From: Eikenella exigua
GTDB taxonomy: Bacteria > Pseudomonadota > Gammaproteobacteria > Burkholderiales > Neisseriaceae
DNA: 64,000 nucleotides
Direction: 5' to 3'
NCBI RefSeq assembly: GCF_008805035.1
Contig: NZ_CP038018.1
Coordinates: 1,674,001 to 1,738,000 of the forward strand
How positions within the stretch are numbered: position 1 is the stretch's first letter; each line of letters opens with the position of its first letter. Positions 62,651-64,000 of this stretch are shown here, piece after piece. The notes under the pieces were generated by a model. It did no database searches. It was given only the letters and a program-made list of their open reading frames with translations, and was not told the DNA's origin. The position numbers were made by a program, and so were the translations under genes.

Positions 62651-63235
62651 TCACTCAAACAGCCGACCCTGTGCCAATATTGCCCGCACCGGAGCAAAGC
62701 TGCGGCGGTGTTCGGGCAGCGCGCCGTGGCGTTGCAGGGCGGCAAGGTGTTCGGCGGTGCCGTAGCCTTTGTGCCGTTTGAAGCCGTATTGCGGATAACG
62801 TTCGGCCAGGGCATACATTTCCGCGTCGCGTGCGGTTTTGGCCAGCACAGAGGCGGCGGAAATCTGGATGATTTTGCTGTCGCCTTTTATTACGGCTTCG
62901 GCCTCGCAGCCCAAATCGGGCGGCACGCGGTTGCCGTCTATCCATGCTTTTTCAGGTAGCCTTCCTAGCCCGTGTACGGCGCGGCGCATGGCCAGCATGG
63001 TGGCGTGCAGGATGTTGAGCTGGTCGATTTCCTCCACCGAGGCGGCGGCCACGCACCAAGCCAGTGCCTGCTGTTTAATCAACACCGCCAATTCGTCGCG
63101 GCGGCGTTCGCTGAGTTTTTTCGAGTCGGTGAGCCCCGGCAAATCGTATTCGTCCGGCAGCACCACGGCGGCGGCAAACACGCTGCCGACCAATGGCCCG
63201 CGCCCGGCCTCGTCCACCCCGGCCTGCCAAATCAT
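62651..63235 (-). CDS. rnhB: Ribonuclease HII
   Basis: A 194-residue RNase HII that nicks RNA-DNA hybrids and removes single ribonucleotides from DNA. The DEAGRG motif with catalytic Asp8 and Glu9 opens the protein (WQAGVDEAGRGPLVGSV). LTDSKKLSERRRDEL, ISAASVLAKTARDAEM and HKGYGTAEHLAAL are family hallmarks; HKGYGT is intrinsic to the family and not from a DUS. Its ATG overlaps the lpxB stop (ATGA), the usual neisserial order. A frame extension to 63361 lies inside lpxB and was not used. Confidence 0.94.
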   Translation of the reverse strand: MIWQAGVDEAGRGPLVGSVFAAAVVLPDEYDLPGLTDSKKLSERRRDELAVLIKQQALAWCVAAASVEEIDQLNILHATMLAMRRAVHGLGRLPEKAWIDGNRVPPDLGCEAEAVIKGDSKIIQISAASVLAKTARDAEMYALAERYPQYGFKRHKGYGTAEHLAALQRHGALPEHRRSFAPVRAILAQGRLFE

Positions 63236-64000
63236 GGGTTTGCCCCCGCGGCGGCCAGCACTGCCGCTGCGGCTTCGGCGGCGGTGTCTTTGCGCAATAA
63301 ACGATGCAGCTCGGTGAAATCCTGTTGCAGCGCGGCGGTTTTCTCCGGCGAGCGATACCAATCCAGCAGCGCGGCAGCCAGCTTTTCCGGCTCGGCATCG
63401 TGCTGCAGCAGCTCCGGCACGGCGGCACGGCCGAGCAGCACATTGGGCAGCCCCACATAGGGCACTTTGATTTTATGCTTCACCAGCGCATAGGTGAGCG
63501 GCGAGATTTTGTAGCTGATCACCATCGGCCGCTTGCACAGTGCCACTTCCAAGGTGGCGGTGCCGCTGGTGACCAGCACCGCATCCGCCGCCGTGCAGGC
63601 CTGCGCCGTGCCGCCCGGGAGCAGTTGCAAGGGCAGGCGGCAATATGGCTCGGTGGCGAGCAGGCTTTGCAGGCGTGCGCGGGTGGCTTCGGTGGCGTAG
63701 GGCAGCAGGAATCGTGCCTCGGGAATTTGTTGCCACACCAATTGCGCAGCTTGCAGAAACAGCGGCGCCATATAGTCGATTTCGCTCACTCGGCTGCCGG
63801 GCAGCAGGGCGAATACGGGCTGCGTTTCAGGTAGCCTCAACTCGTGGCGTGCGGCGGCGCGGTCGGCTTCCAAAGGCAGGGTTTGCGCTAACGGATGTCC
63901 CACAAAACGCGCCCGCCCGCCGGCCTGCCGATATAGCTCCGGCTCCATCGGGAACAGGCACAGCACTTCATCTGCCTGCTGCACGATTTTATGCACCCGC
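63232..64000 (-). CDS. lpxB: Lipid-A-disaccharide synthase LpxB, C-terminal part
   Basis: The gene continues past the right edge of the window; about 255 residues are visible. LpxB joins UDP-2,3-diacylglucosamine and lipid X to form the lipid A disaccharide at the inner membrane face. Seen here are LCLFPMEPELYRQAG, ARFVGHPLAQTLPLE (conserved GHPL), FALLPGSRVSEIDYMAP with the GSR motif, and VTSGTATLEVALCKRPMVI. rnhB overlaps its stop by four bases, matching the lpxA-lpxB-rnhB order common in this family of bacteria. Confidence 0.93.
   Translation of the reverse strand, partial: RVHKIVQQADEVLCLFPMEPELYRQAGGRARFVGHPLAQTLPLEADRAAARHELRLPETQPVFALLPGSRVSEIDYMAPLFLQAAQLVWQQIPEARFLLPYATEATRARLQSLLATEPYCRLPLQLLPGGTAQACTAADAVLVTSGTATLEVALCKRPMVISYKISPLTYALVKHKIKVPYVGLPNVLLGRAAVPELLQHDAEPEKLAAALLDWYRSPEKTAALQQDFTELHRLLRKDTAAEAAAAVLAAAGANP

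Overview
The window comes from a Gram-negative betaproteobacterium of the family Neisseriaceae, most likely Eikenella. The strongest sign is the 12-mer AGGCTACCTGAA (reverse complement TTCAGGTAGCCT), which occurs dozens of times, often as inverted pairs behind genes. I recall this as the Eikenella dialect of the DNA uptake sequence (DUS). Gene content agrees: rmpM, pilU, an HtrB-type lipid A acyltransferase, lpxB-rnhB and macAB. There is no transposase, prophage, rRNA or CRISPR array. One tRNA is present, initiator tRNA-fMet.

Layout. 1-3.7 kb: two lipoproteins, an AmpG-type permease and darP. 3.8-5.6 kb: a small AT-rich defence-like islet (RhuM-family protein plus an abortive-infection-type protein whose last 27 codons lie in the -1 frame behind a GGGAAAA slip site). 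5.7-12.3 kb: tex, a PolB-like exonuclease, galU and a Pit phosphate transporter. 12.4-17.2 kb: a broken gene with a C9 tract, secB, a PBP4-type carboxypeptidase, rmpM and a decayed cysB. 17.4-30.9 kb: mtgA, a universal stress protein, pilU, a hemA fragment, pdxH, a very long hrpA, htrB, pepD and a cycA-like permease. 31.1-38.7 kb: the DUF3261, ketosynthase and dehydratase genes of an aryl polyene (APE) pathway, a 3.3 kb block of unrelated envelope genes, then the APE ketoreductase and second ketosynthase. 38.9-49 kb: macA-macB-outer membrane factor, cstA-ybdD, lemA, a decayed stretch and a methyltransferase. 49.1-60.3 kb: uup, then a second block of APE genes (glycosyltransferase/acyltransferase, thioesterase, LolA-like, AMP ligase-dehydratase fusion, MMPL exporter, FAD oxidoreductase). 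60.5-64 kb: fadL, tRNA-fMet, rnhB and the C-terminal part of lpxB.

How they fit together. The two APE blocks would together make, elongate, reduce, export and anchor a polyene pigment-lipid in the outer membrane. Acyl carrier proteins, an ammonia lyase and a chain-length factor are not in the window, so the pathway is either spread over more loci or incomplete. The FAD oxidoreductase appears frameshifted just after its start codon.

The most informative pattern is the DUS dialect map. Most genes carry only the Eikenella 12-mer, but tex, hrpA, uup, both APE blocks and the block inside the first one carry Neisseria dialects (AGGCCGTCTGAA; in hrpA also AGGTCGTCTGAA). This suggests these segments were imported from Neisseria species by transformation and later overlaid with Eikenella DUS. 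Two composite elements, in which a Neisseria DUS sits in the loop of an Eikenella DUS hairpin, occur in the two APE blocks.
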